DNA of 54,005 nt, taken from positions 1-54,005 of the forward strand of contig CAYRSC010000022.1 of NCBI GenBank assembly GCA_964427155.1, given 5' to 3'. A program made the position numbers and the translations under genes. The notes under the pieces were generated by a model. The model saw only the letters and a list, made by a program, of their open reading frames with translations. It had not been told where the DNA came from and did no database searches. Source of the DNA: Desulfothermus sp964427155 (GTDB lineage Bacteria > Desulfobacterota > Desulfovibrionia > Desulfovibrionales > Desulfothermaceae). Of the stretch, positions 36,035 to 44,085 are shown piece by piece. Position 1 is the first letter of the stretch. Every line of letters begins with the position of its first letter.

Positions 36035-36652
36035 TTATCTTTCATCCTCTGTGGCCACTCCATAGAGGAAGAAGTCCACAATGTTCTCTATTATATCCCT
36101 CACCCCAAGGGGACCTTCCTCCTTGTACCAGAAATATAACCATTGAACTGTGGCAAAGAAACAGAAGGTGAGTATGGTCACATGACATCTCTTTATCTTT
36201 CCCTGGTCCACCATCCTCTGGATATAGCTTTTGAATTGCTCCACATTGGCCCTCTCATAATCTATTATCACCTGCCTCTTTTCCTCTGGGAGATATTCTA
36301 TCTCATAGAAGAGTATCTTATTAAAATTTTTGTGTTTGAGATATCCCACGGTATAGTCATATAGGATATTTACCAACTGTTCCCTCAATGGGGCGTGGGA
36401 GGATTCATTTTTAAAAATAGCACTTCTCATGTCCTCATTGATTATCTCTCCTGCCCTCACGCAGATAGTAAATAGGATCTCTTCTTTGTTCTTGAAGTGA
36501 TGGTATAGGGCCGCCTTACTTATTCCCACCCTTTCCGCTATCTCTCTCATGGATGCCCGTTCATATCCCTTCTCCACAAAGAGGTCATGGGCCTTCTCCA
36601 GGATAACCTGGGCCGTCTCGTGGAGGTTGGAAATATCCCTTTTCTTGATCAT
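36035..36652 (-). CDS. TetR family transcriptional regulator
   Basis: A 205-residue TetR repressor. The N-terminal HTH is AHDLFVEKGYERASMREIAE then RVGISKAALYHHFKNKEE, as in fatty-acid regulators of the FadR/PsrA type. The C-terminal ligand domain has IIENIVDFFLYGV. GGAGAG is upstream of the ATG. It heads the tetR-caiB-cupin-kinase unit and probably regulates it. An inverted repeat lies at 36676-36696. Confidence 0.9.
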   Translation of the reverse strand: MIKKRDISNLHETAQVILEKAHDLFVEKGYERASMREIAERVGISKAALYHHFKNKEEILFTICVRAGEIINEDMRSAIFKNESSHAPLREQLVNILYDYTVGYLKHKNFNKILFYEIEYLPEEKRQVIIDYERANVEQFKSYIQRMVDQGKIKRCHVTILTFCFFATVQWLYFWYKEEGPLGVRDIIENIVDFFLYGVATEDER

Positions 36653-36675
36653 CTTTTATCTCTCCAGTAAAAAAT

Positions 36676-36696
36676 GATTGTTAATGGTTCACAATC
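36676..36696. promoter_or_regulatory. Inverted repeat, possible TetR operator
   Basis: GATTGT (36676-36681) and ACAATC (36691-36696) are a perfect inverted pair 9 nt apart, 24 nt upstream of the tetR start on the minus strand. Self-regulation by TetR is common; the site is inferred only. Confidence 0.3.
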
Positions 36697-36736
36697 CTCT
36701 TCCACTCCCTTTCACCTGCGAGCATATCCTTATGTG

Positions 36737-38923
36737 CTATTTTTTCTTCAATACCACTCGGGGCTTGCTACCATCTGCGGGACCAATTATCCCCTCTTTC
36801 TCCATCTGTTCCACATATCTTGCCGCCCTGTTAAACCCTATCCTGAGATAACGCTGCAGCATGGAGATTGAGGCCCGTCCCTGTTCCATGACAAATTCCA
36901 CTGCCCTGTTGTAGAGGGGGTCATCCCCTGTATCCTCCATGCCGTTGTATTTGTTGACCTCTTCTTCCTGTTTCCACCTCTCAAGGTCCACAGACTCTCC
37001 AGAAGGACACTTTCTCTTCCAGAATTCAATGACCCGTTCTATCTCTCCATCGCTTATATATGCCCCATGTATGCGCTCTATTCTCCCTGCTGGGGGTTTA
37101 AATAGCATATCCCCCTTCCCCAGTAGATTTTCTGCCCCCACACTGTCTAGGATGGTGCGGGAATCGTGTTTTGAGGTGACCTGAAAGGCGATTCGGGCAG
37201 GGAAATTGGCCTTTATGAGCCCCGTGACCACATCCACTGAGGGACGCTGGGTTGCCAGGATGAGGTGTATCCCCGCGGCCCTGGCGAGCTGTGCCAGTCG
37301 GATAATGTGGGTCTCTGCCTCTTTGCCCGCTGTTAGCATCAGGTCTGCCATTTCATCTATTATAAGCACCAGATAAGGTATTGGTTCAAATGGGGGCCCT
37401 TCTTCCTTATTTTTCTGGGATATTCGGGCAGATCTTGCATTATAGGAGGAGATATTTCTAACCCCCATCTTTGCCATGAGGTCGTATCTCCTCTCCATCT
37501 CTGCCACTGCCCACTCTAGGGCGGTCTTGGCGAGATCCATCTCTGTGACCACAGGGTGAATGAGGTGGGGAAGCTCGGTATAGGAGGCCAGCTCTATGCG
37601 TTTTGGGTCTATCAGGAGAAATTTAAGCTCTTCAGGGGAGAATTTCATAAGGAGACTTACTATAATAGAATTGAGGCACACGCTCTTGCCCGCGCCAGTG
37701 GCCCCTGCCACCAGCAGATGGGGCATACTGGATAGGTCATAGACCCTTGCACCCCCCGCAATATCCTTTCCAAGCACAATTGGAAGTCCCTTTTTCTTTT
37801 CTCTAAACTCAGAGGAATCTATTATCTCCTTAAAAAACACTGTCCTCCTTACCCTGTTGGGGACCTCAATCCCTATATAGTCCTTTCCGGGAATGGGTGC
37901 CTCTATGCGGATGGCCACCGCCTTTAGCGCCAGGGCCAGGTCGTTATTCAAATTGGCTATCCTGCTTATCTTTATCCCTGGGGCAGGTCTGAATTCAAAC
38001 ATGGTAACCACAGGTCCTGGTTGCACATTTAATAGTTCCCCCTCTATGCCAAAGTCCCTTAGACAGGCAAGCAATCTCTCAGACATCTCCTCATAGACCT
38101 CTTCGTCCTCTTCTTTTTCCTCTGGCTGGGGTATTTCGTCTAGAAGCTCTGGAGGGGGATAAGAGAGATGAGAGAGATCCTTAATCTCATCTCCTGGAAT
38201 CCCTAGGTCCTGGTGGTCCCCTTGGTGCAAAGGGGAAGGATGTGGGATGGTATGGCTCTTTGTGGAAGGGGATTTTTCTCTAGAAGGGCCTTTGTTTGTC
38301 CTGTTTTTGGAGAGGGGTTGCTGTTTTTTTGCCTCTCCTTTCCCCAGGAATGGCTCATTTCTCTTTAGCTTGGGGGAGATATTTAGCCATCCCCTTAAGG
38401 TGGAAAATATGTCGCCCCATAGAAAGCACACCAGGAGCTGCACCCCTATTATAAGGAGACATATCTCAAGTATAATTATGCCCCCTTTGCTAAGATATCT
38501 CTCCAGAATGCTGTAGAGGAGAGAGCCCGCAAGGCCTCCTCCCCGTATCCCTCTCACATGCAGTCCCTGAGAGAGGGGGGAGGAGAGGAATATGAGGAGG
38601 CATATGAGGATGATGGCCATGCCCACTGCGCGGTACCACAGGGGTCGCCTCCTTGGGAAGGAGATAATAAGGGCACTGTAGAGGCACATAAGGGGAATAC
38701 ACCAGGAGAGCAGGCCCAACATCTGCACACAGATGCCCGCGATATATGCCCCTATAATTCCACCCATATTATGGATATGCCCTTGAGAGGACACCACCAC
38801 ATTAAAGGATGGGTCCCGGGGACTGTATGAATAGAGGGAGAGTATAAAAAATATCCCTACACACAAGAGGGTGATGGAGCATATCTCCCTTATAAGTCTG
38901 TTTCCGTCTATATCTTTTCCCAT
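36737..38923 (-). CDS. ftsK: FtsK/SpoIIIE DNA translocase
   Basis: A 728-residue chromosome-pumping ATPase at the division septum. The first about 175 residues have four membrane segments; a variable charged linker (about 195-280) is followed by the motor: VAGATGAGKSVCLNSIIVSLL (Walker A), LVLIIDEMADLM (Walker B), and RPSVDVVTGLIKANFPARIAF. The C-terminal winged-helix gamma domain is MLQRYLRIGFNRAARYVEQME. No good Shine-Dalgarno is seen before the ATG, 23 nt after efp. Coupled expression with efp is likely. Confidence 0.95.
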   Translation of the reverse strand: MGKDIDGNRLIREICSITLLCVGIFFILSLYSYSPRDPSFNVVVSSQGHIHNMGGIIGAYIAGICVQMLGLLSWCIPLMCLYSALIISFPRRRPLWYRAVGMAIILICLLIFLSSPLSQGLHVRGIRGGGLAGSLLYSILERYLSKGGIIILEICLLIIGVQLLVCFLWGDIFSTLRGWLNISPKLKRNEPFLGKGEAKKQQPLSKNRTNKGPSREKSPSTKSHTIPHPSPLHQGDHQDLGIPGDEIKDLSHLSYPPPELLDEIPQPEEKEEDEEVYEEMSERLLACLRDFGIEGELLNVQPGPVVTMFEFRPAPGIKISRIANLNNDLALALKAVAIRIEAPIPGKDYIGIEVPNRVRRTVFFKEIIDSSEFREKKKGLPIVLGKDIAGGARVYDLSSMPHLLVAGATGAGKSVCLNSIIVSLLMKFSPEELKFLLIDPKRIELASYTELPHLIHPVVTEMDLAKTALEWAVAEMERRYDLMAKMGVRNISSYNARSARISQKNKEEGPPFEPIPYLVLIIDEMADLMLTAGKEAETHIIRLAQLARAAGIHLILATQRPSVDVVTGLIKANFPARIAFQVTSKHDSRTILDSVGAENLLGKGDMLFKPPAGRIERIHGAYISDGEIERVIEFWKRKCPSGESVDLERWKQEEEVNKYNGMEDTGDDPLYNRAVEFVMEQGRASISMLQRYLRIGFNRAARYVEQMEKEGIIGPADGSKPRVVLKKK

Positions 38924-38946
38924 AGTTTAAATGACTAACCCTTTCC

Positions 38947-39504
38947 CTATTGGCGTCCAAGATATTCAAAGGTGCGGGTGTCCACCTTTATCCTGTCACC
39001 AGTGTTTATAAAGAGGGGCACATTTACCGTAAGACCCCCTTCCACAGTGGCAGGTTTTGTTGCCCCACTCACTGTATCCCCTTTAACCCCTGGCTCTGTC
39101 TCCACCACCTCAAGTACCACAGCCGCTGGGAGGTTTACATCTATTATCTGTCCATTGTATATTAGCACCTTTATCTCTTCTCCTTCTTTGAGGAAATATA
39201 CCTTCTTGCCAAGGGTATCTGCCTGTACGTACATCTGATCATAGGTCTCCAGGTCCATAAATACCAGGTTCTCACCATCTCTATAGAGGTATTGCACCTC
39301 TTTTGTCTCTAGGTCAGGACGGGCTATTTTTTCACCAGAGCGAAAGGTATATTCTATAACTGCCCCTGTTATGAGGTTCTTTAGTTTTGTCCAGATATGG
39401 GCACTTCCCCTTCCATATTTTGCATGAAGAAACTCCACCACCTCATAGGGCTCTCCGTTTAACTCTATCTTTAGGCCGTTTCTAATGTCTGATGTGCTAT
39501 ACAT
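38947..39504 (-). CDS. efp: Elongation factor P, with Arg at the modification site
   Basis: A 185-residue EF-P (KOW, OB and C-terminal domains), which rescues ribosomes stalled on proline repeats. At the tip, where E. coli has the modified Lys34, the sequence is KYGRGSAHIWTK, giving Arg32, the residue rhamnosylated by EarP in Pseudomonas and Shewanella. The adjacent proline is replaced by Tyr. AGGAGGAG stands before the ATG. No earP gene was seen in the window. Confidence 0.95.
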   Translation of the reverse strand: MYSTSDIRNGLKIELNGEPYEVVEFLHAKYGRGSAHIWTKLKNLITGAVIEYTFRSGEKIARPDLETKEVQYLYRDGENLVFMDLETYDQMYVQADTLGKKVYFLKEGEEIKVLIYNGQIIDVNLPAAVVLEVVETEPGVKGDTVSGATKPATVEGGLTVNVPLFINTGDRIKVDTRTFEYLGRQ

Positions 39505-39859
39505 TTTCTCCTCCTGAGCAGTTTAGGATCATTCTCTTACACCTTCCCTCAGGTTATTACCTCCCGAGGCCTTTTTAATCCCAATATACCTAAGTCCTCC
39601 ACTGACCTCTTTGTCCCTCTCCTCTACCTCAGGTTGTGCCATAGGGGCATCTATTTCCCTACCGGCAAATCATATGCCATATTTTTTTGTGAAGGAAAAA
39701 AAAGTTTATGTCAAGAAAAGGGCGTCTTGCTTTTGGCCTCCCCCCAGGAAACACAGATTTTTATTTTGAATAGAGTTGACCATTTCCTTAAATATTATTA
39801 AGGTCGGCAAAAATCCAGGATTAAAGGGAAAATTTAATTGAAGTCAAGGAGCTTGAGCT
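39505..39859. other. 355-nt divergent region between efp and the PFOR gene
   Basis: Contains the efp Shine-Dalgarno on the minus strand and a poor TTGACC-like -35 near 39776 for PFOR; no good -10 was found at 16-18 nt. A 37-codon minus-strand frame (39529-39642) is not convincing. The 39690-39800 stretch is A/T-rich and could hold the PFOR promoter. Confidence 0.4.
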
Positions 39860-42800
39860 ATGAAGAGACACATGCAGACCATTGACGGTAATACTGCGGC
39901 CGCACATATTGCCTATGCACTCAGTGATGTGGCGGCCATCTATCCCATTACCCCCTCTTCCCCCATTGGAGAGGTGGCAGATGAATGGGCCGCTCAGGGG
40001 AGGAAGAACATCTTTGGACAAAAGGTCCTCATACGGGAACTTCAATCTGAGGCAGGTGCAGCTGGGGCGGTTCACGGTTCCCTGGTTGCTGGGGCCTTAA
40101 CCTCAACCTTTACTGCCTCTCAGGGACTGCTCCTCATGATACCAAATATGTATAAGATTGCAGGAGAACTGCTCCCTGCAGTATTTCATGTAACTGCTCG
40201 TTCCATTGCAACCCATGCCCTCTCCATCTTTGGTGACCATTCTGATGTAATGGCAGTGAGGCAGACGGGCTTTGCCCTCCTGTGCTCTTCCTCTGTGCAG
40301 GAGGTAATGGACCTGGCACTGGTGGCACACCTCTCCGCCATTGAGTCCTCTGTGCCCTTTCTTCACTTTTTTGATGGTTTTCGCACCTCCCATGAGATCC
40401 AGAAGATTCATGTAATAGATTATGAAGATATTGCCTCTATTGTAAATTATGATGCCATAGATGAATTTCGTGCAAGGGCAATGAATCCCGAGCATCCACA
40501 TCTGAGGGGCACCAGTCAGAACCCTGACATCTTCTTCCAGAACAGGGAGGCCTGCAATGTGTTTTATCTGGAGGTTCCGGGAATTGTTGAAGATTGTATG
40601 AGAAAAGTGGAGAAGATAACAGGTCGCAGATACAATCTCTTTGATTATGTGGGACATCCCGAGGCAGAGCGTGTGGTGGTGGCAATGGGTTCTGCCTGCG
40701 ATACCCTGGAAGAGGTGGTGAACTATCTCACTCATAGGGGAGAGAGGGTAGGACTGGTAAAGGTGAGACTCTATAGGCCCTTTGTAAAAGAGGCCTTTCT
40801 GGGTGCCCTTCCCTCCACAGTGGAGGCCATAACCGTGCTTGATCGCACCAAGGAGCCTGGTTCCCTTGGGGAGCCCCTGTATGAAGATGTTTCCACCACC
40901 TTCATGGAGCAGGGGGAGATGCCTGTGCTCCTGGGAGGCAGGTATGGACTGGGTTCCAAGGACTTTACCCCTGCCATGGCCAAGGCAGTATTTGACAACA
41001 TGAAAAAGGCTGGTCCTAAAAATCATTTCACCATTGGAATACATGACGATGTGACCAGGACTTCCCTGGAATATGAACATGACCTTGAGGACACCACCCC
41101 AAAGGGCACTGTGCAGTGTAAGTTCTGGGGACTAGGTTCCGATGGAACTGTGGGTGCAAACAAGAGTGCCATCAAGATCATAGGGGACAATACCCCTCTC
41201 TACGCCCAGGGATATTTTGCATATGATGCTAAAAAATCCGGCGGATATACTGTATCCCATCTGAGGTTTGGAAAGGAGCCCATAAAGTCCACATATCTAG
41301 TTACAACTGCAGATTACATTGCATGTCATCAACCTGCGTATGTGCATCTCTATGATGTGCTTCAGGGCATAAAAGAGGGTGGCACCTTTCTCCTAAATTC
41401 CCCCTGGAACTCTGTGGAGGAGATGGAGAAGAACCTCCCTGGCTCCTTAAAGAGGTCCATTGCTCGCAAGAAGGTAAAATTCTATAACATTGATGCTGTG
41501 AAGATAGCAAATGAGGTGGGCCTGGGGAGAAGGATTAACATGATAATGCAGACTGGCTTTTTCAAACTGTCCAATGTGCTTCCCATAGAAGAGGCCATCT
41601 CCCTTTTAAAGGAGTCCATAAAAAAGACCTATGGGAAAAAGGGTGAGGAGATAGTGAGGAAGAACATAGAGGCAGTTGATAGGGCCCTGGATAGCATTGT
41701 GGAGATAAAATATCCTGAATCTTGGGCTGATGCACCTGTGGAGGAGACCACACAAAGAGATGAACCAGAATTTGTGAAAAAGGTGATGCGTCCAATACTT
41801 GCCCTGAAGGGGGATGAACTCCCTGTGAGCTGTTTTGAACCAGATGGGGTATTTCCCGTGGGCACCACAAAATATGAGAAGAGGGGTGTTGCCATTGATG
41901 TGCCCCAGTGGATACCGGAAAATTGTATCCAGTGTAATCAGTGTTCCTTTGTATGTCCCCATGCAGCCATCAGGCCTGTGCTCCTTACTGAGGAAGAAAA
42001 TAACTCAAGACCTGCGGATTTTGTAACTGTCCCCGCCAGGGGCAAGGAACTCAAGGGATATTATTTCAGGATACAGGTGAGTCCCCTGGACTGTCAGGGA
42101 TGTGGTAGCTGTGTGGAGGTATGTCCTGCCAAGGAGAAGGCCCTGGTGATGAAGCCCATATTTACCCAGACAGAGAAGGAGGCCCCCAATTTTGAATACG
42201 CCACCACTGTGCCTGCAAAGACCTCTCTCATGCCAAAGACCTCGGTAAAGGGGAGCCAGTTTCTCCAGCCCCTGCTGGAGTTCTCTGGTGCATGTGCTGG
42301 TTGTGGAGAGACCCCTTACGTGAAACTGGTTACCCAGCTCTTTGGGGATAGGATGTATATTGCCAATGCCACTGGTTGTAGCTCCATATGGGGGGGAACT
42401 GCCCCTTCTGTCCCCTATTGTACCAATGAAAATGGCCATGGCCCCACCTGGGGCAATTCCCTGTTTGAGGATGCAGCAGAATATGGCTATGGAATGGTGC
42501 TTGGGGTAAAACAGCGCAGGGAGAAACTGGTACACCTTATAGAGGAGGCCCTGACCCTTGAAATAAGTGAAGATCTCAAGGATGCCTTTTCCCACTGGCT
42601 AAAGGAAAGGGATAATGCAGAGGCGTCCAGGGAATATGCCCAGAAGATAAAGGCGCTTCTGGCCATGGAAGGCTCCCATCCTCTTTTGGATCAGATATGG
42701 GACATGGAGGATTTGCTGGTGAAAAAGTCCTTCTGGGTCATTGGAGGAGACGGATGGGCCTATGATATTGGATATGGAGGACTGGATCATGTAATCGCCT

Positions 42801-43381
42801 CGGGTGAAGATATAAATATCCTGGTGCTGGATACTGAGGTGTATTCCAATACTGGTGGTCAGTCATCCAAGGCCACCCCTCTGGGTTCTATTGCCAAATT
42901 TGCCGCCGCAGGAAAGACCACTCCCAAAAAGGACTTGGGAAGGATGGCAATGACTTATGGATATGTATATGTGGCCTCTGTCTCCATGGGTGCCAATAAG
43001 AATCAATTAATAAAGGCCCTGATTGAGGCAGAGAGTTATCCTGGACCATCCCTTATCCTCTGCTATGCCCCATGTATAAACCAGGGCATCTTTAAGGGGA
43101 TGGGCAGGAGCCAGGAAGAGGAAAAGCTGGCAGTACAATGTGGCTACTGGCCACTGTATAGATACAATCCCATGCTGGCCAGGGAAGGAAAGAATCCTTT
43201 TATCCTTGATTCTAAGGAGCCAGATGGATCGTTGAAAGAATTTCTCGCAGGAGAAAACAGATACCAGCTCCTCAAACGTACCCATCCTGAACTGGCGGAA
43301 AAATACTGGAAAATGCTGGAGGAAGACATAAATAGACGATATGAGCTATTTAAGAAGATGGCAGAAGGACACCTGGTTTAG
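39860..43381 (+). CDS. nifJ: Pyruvate:ferredoxin oxidoreductase, single-chain
   Basis: A 1173-residue enzyme, the usual length of the one-chain PFOR. It converts pyruvate plus CoA to acetyl-CoA, CO2 and reduced ferredoxin, reversibly. Alpha domain with AAHIAYALSDVAAIYPITPSSP; CoA domain; two [4Fe-4S] motifs CIQCNQCSFVCPHAAIRP and CQGCGSCVEVCP; and the TPP region FSGACAGCGETPYVKL and the GDGWAYDIGYGG site with NTGGQ. AAGGAG is 8 nt before the ATG. Followed by a strong terminator. It can feed reduced ferredoxin to the Hdr locus that follows. Confidence 0.97.
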   Translation: MKRHMQTIDGNTAAAHIAYALSDVAAIYPITPSSPIGEVADEWAAQGRKNIFGQKVLIRELQSEAGAAGAVHGSLVAGALTSTFTASQGLLLMIPNMYKIAGELLPAVFHVTARSIATHALSIFGDHSDVMAVRQTGFALLCSSSVQEVMDLALVAHLSAIESSVPFLHFFDGFRTSHEIQKIHVIDYEDIASIVNYDAIDEFRARAMNPEHPHLRGTSQNPDIFFQNREACNVFYLEVPGIVEDCMRKVEKITGRRYNLFDYVGHPEAERVVVAMGSACDTLEEVVNYLTHRGERVGLVKVRLYRPFVKEAFLGALPSTVEAITVLDRTKEPGSLGEPLYEDVSTTFMEQGEMPVLLGGRYGLGSKDFTPAMAKAVFDNMKKAGPKNHFTIGIHDDVTRTSLEYEHDLEDTTPKGTVQCKFWGLGSDGTVGANKSAIKIIGDNTPLYAQGYFAYDAKKSGGYTVSHLRFGKEPIKSTYLVTTADYIACHQPAYVHLYDVLQGIKEGGTFLLNSPWNSVEEMEKNLPGSLKRSIARKKVKFYNIDAVKIANEVGLGRRINMIMQTGFFKLSNVLPIEEAISLLKESIKKTYGKKGEEIVRKNIEAVDRALDSIVEIKYPESWADAPVEETTQRDEPEFVKKVMRPILALKGDELPVSCFEPDGVFPVGTTKYEKRGVAIDVPQWIPENCIQCNQCSFVCPHAAIRPVLLTEEENNSRPADFVTVPARGKELKGYYFRIQVSPLDCQGCGSCVEVCPAKEKALVMKPIFTQTEKEAPNFEYATTVPAKTSLMPKTSVKGSQFLQPLLEFSGACAGCGETPYVKLVTQLFGDRMYIANATGCSSIWGGTAPSVPYCTNENGHGPTWGNSLFEDAAEYGYGMVLGVKQRREKLVHLIEEALTLEISEDLKDAFSHWLKERDNAEASREYAQKIKALLAMEGSHPLLDQIWDMEDLLVKKSFWVIGGDGWAYDIGYGGLDHVIASGEDINILVLDTEVYSNTGGQSSKATPLGSIAKFAAAGKTTPKKDLGRMAMTYGYVYVASVSMGANKNQLIKALIEAESYPGPSLILCYAPCINQGIFKGMGRSQEEEKLAVQCGYWPLYRYNPMLAREGKNPFILDSKEPDGSLKEFLAGENRYQLLKRTHPELAEKYWKMLEEDINRRYELFKKMAEGHLV

Positions 43382-43415
43382 TCCAAAATAGATCTAAGTT
43401 CCTCCTTAAAGGGAA

Positions 43416-43447
43416 AAGGGAGGGGACTCTTGCCCCTCCCTTTTTTT
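43416..43447 (+). terminator. Terminator after PFOR
   Basis: GGGAGGGG (43418-43425) pairs with CCCCTCCC (43433-43440), 7-nt loop, followed by seven Ts; flanking A residues extend the stem. Confidence 0.85.
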
Positions 43448-43487
43448 GTGCAGTTTTATTGTGCAAAAATTTTTATATTTTTAGCTA

Positions 43488-43499
43488 ATTATGCATAAT
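43488..43499. promoter_or_regulatory. Perfect 12-bp palindrome ATTATGCATAAT
   Basis: A perfect palindrome 24 nt upstream of the -35 box of the hydrogenase operon. Two TGTGCA copies at 43447 and 43460, and TACATT/AGTGTA near 43501-43522, are nearby. Possibly operator sites. Confidence 0.35.
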
Positions 43500-43522
43500 A
43501 TACATTAAATGCAAAAAGTGTA

Positions 43523-43552
43523 TTGACAATAGTGATGAGCTTGATGTATAAT
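43523..43552 (+). promoter_or_regulatory. Consensus promoter of the hdr-mvh operon
   Basis: TTGACA at 43523-43528 and TATAAT at 43547-43552, both perfect, with an 18-nt spacer, 41 nt before the protease start. Confidence 0.75.
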
Positions 43553-43593
43553 GATATAAAATTTTAATAGGGCAATGCTATCAGGTGGTCTTT

Positions 43594-44085
43594 ATGGAGT
43601 TAGAAGGCCGTATTTTTGTATTGGGGTGTGGAAACCCCCTTTTTGGGGATGATGGTTTTGGGCCTGCTACCATTGAACATCTAAAGACCCACTATGGATC
43701 CTCCCTGGGAGGGCGCGTGGTGGCCCTGGATATGGGAACTGCAGTGAGGGATTTTCTCTTTGATGTGCTTCTGTCTCCTTCTCGTCCACGGGGGATAATA
43801 ATTGTGGATTGTGTAAGGGATGAGGGACGAACCCCTGGTGAGGTCTTTGAGATAGACCTGGAAGAGATAAGTCCCGAAAAGGTCTCAGATTTTTCACTGC
43901 ACCAGTTTCCAACCACCAATCTCCTTATGGAACTGAGGTCCTATACAGATGTGGAGATAAAGGTGTTTGTGGTTCAGGCCAGGTGTATCCCTCAGGAGGT
44001 AAGTCCAGGTCTTACTCCTGAGGTAGAGGGTGCAATTTTTAAGATGTGTGAAAAGATTTTAAAGCAGTGTGAGGTCTGGTTATGA
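43594..44085 (+). CDS. [NiFe]-hydrogenase maturation protease
   Basis: About 163 residues of the HycI/HyaD-type endopeptidase that removes the C-terminal peptide from the hydrogenase large subunit after nickel loading. VLGCGNPLFGDDGFGP carries the first nickel-sensing acidic residue; IIIVDCVRDEG and HQFPTTNLL (with the His) follow. AGGTGG lies 5 nt before the ATG at 43594; an in-frame GTG at 43585 is less likely. Its stop overlaps the hdrA start. Its likely target is MvhA at the end of the operon, which has about 25 residues after the terminal His. Confidence 0.85.
   Translation: MELEGRIFVLGCGNPLFGDDGFGPATIEHLKTHYGSSLGGRVVALDMGTAVRDFLFDVLLSPSRPRGIIIVDCVRDEGRTPGEVFEIDLEEISPEKVSDFSLHQFPTTNLLMELRSYTDVEIKVFVVQARCIPQEVSPGLTPEVEGAIFKMCEKILKQCEVWL

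Noticed and set aside
39529..39642. 37-codon minus-strand frame upstream of efp
   Set aside because: Too short, no Shine-Dalgarno, no known family; kept only as a remark.
40103..41080. Long minus-strand frame (325 codons) inside the PFOR gene
   Set aside because: Lies antisense to a clear PFOR coding region, has no family motif or ribosome site; a shadow of the real gene.
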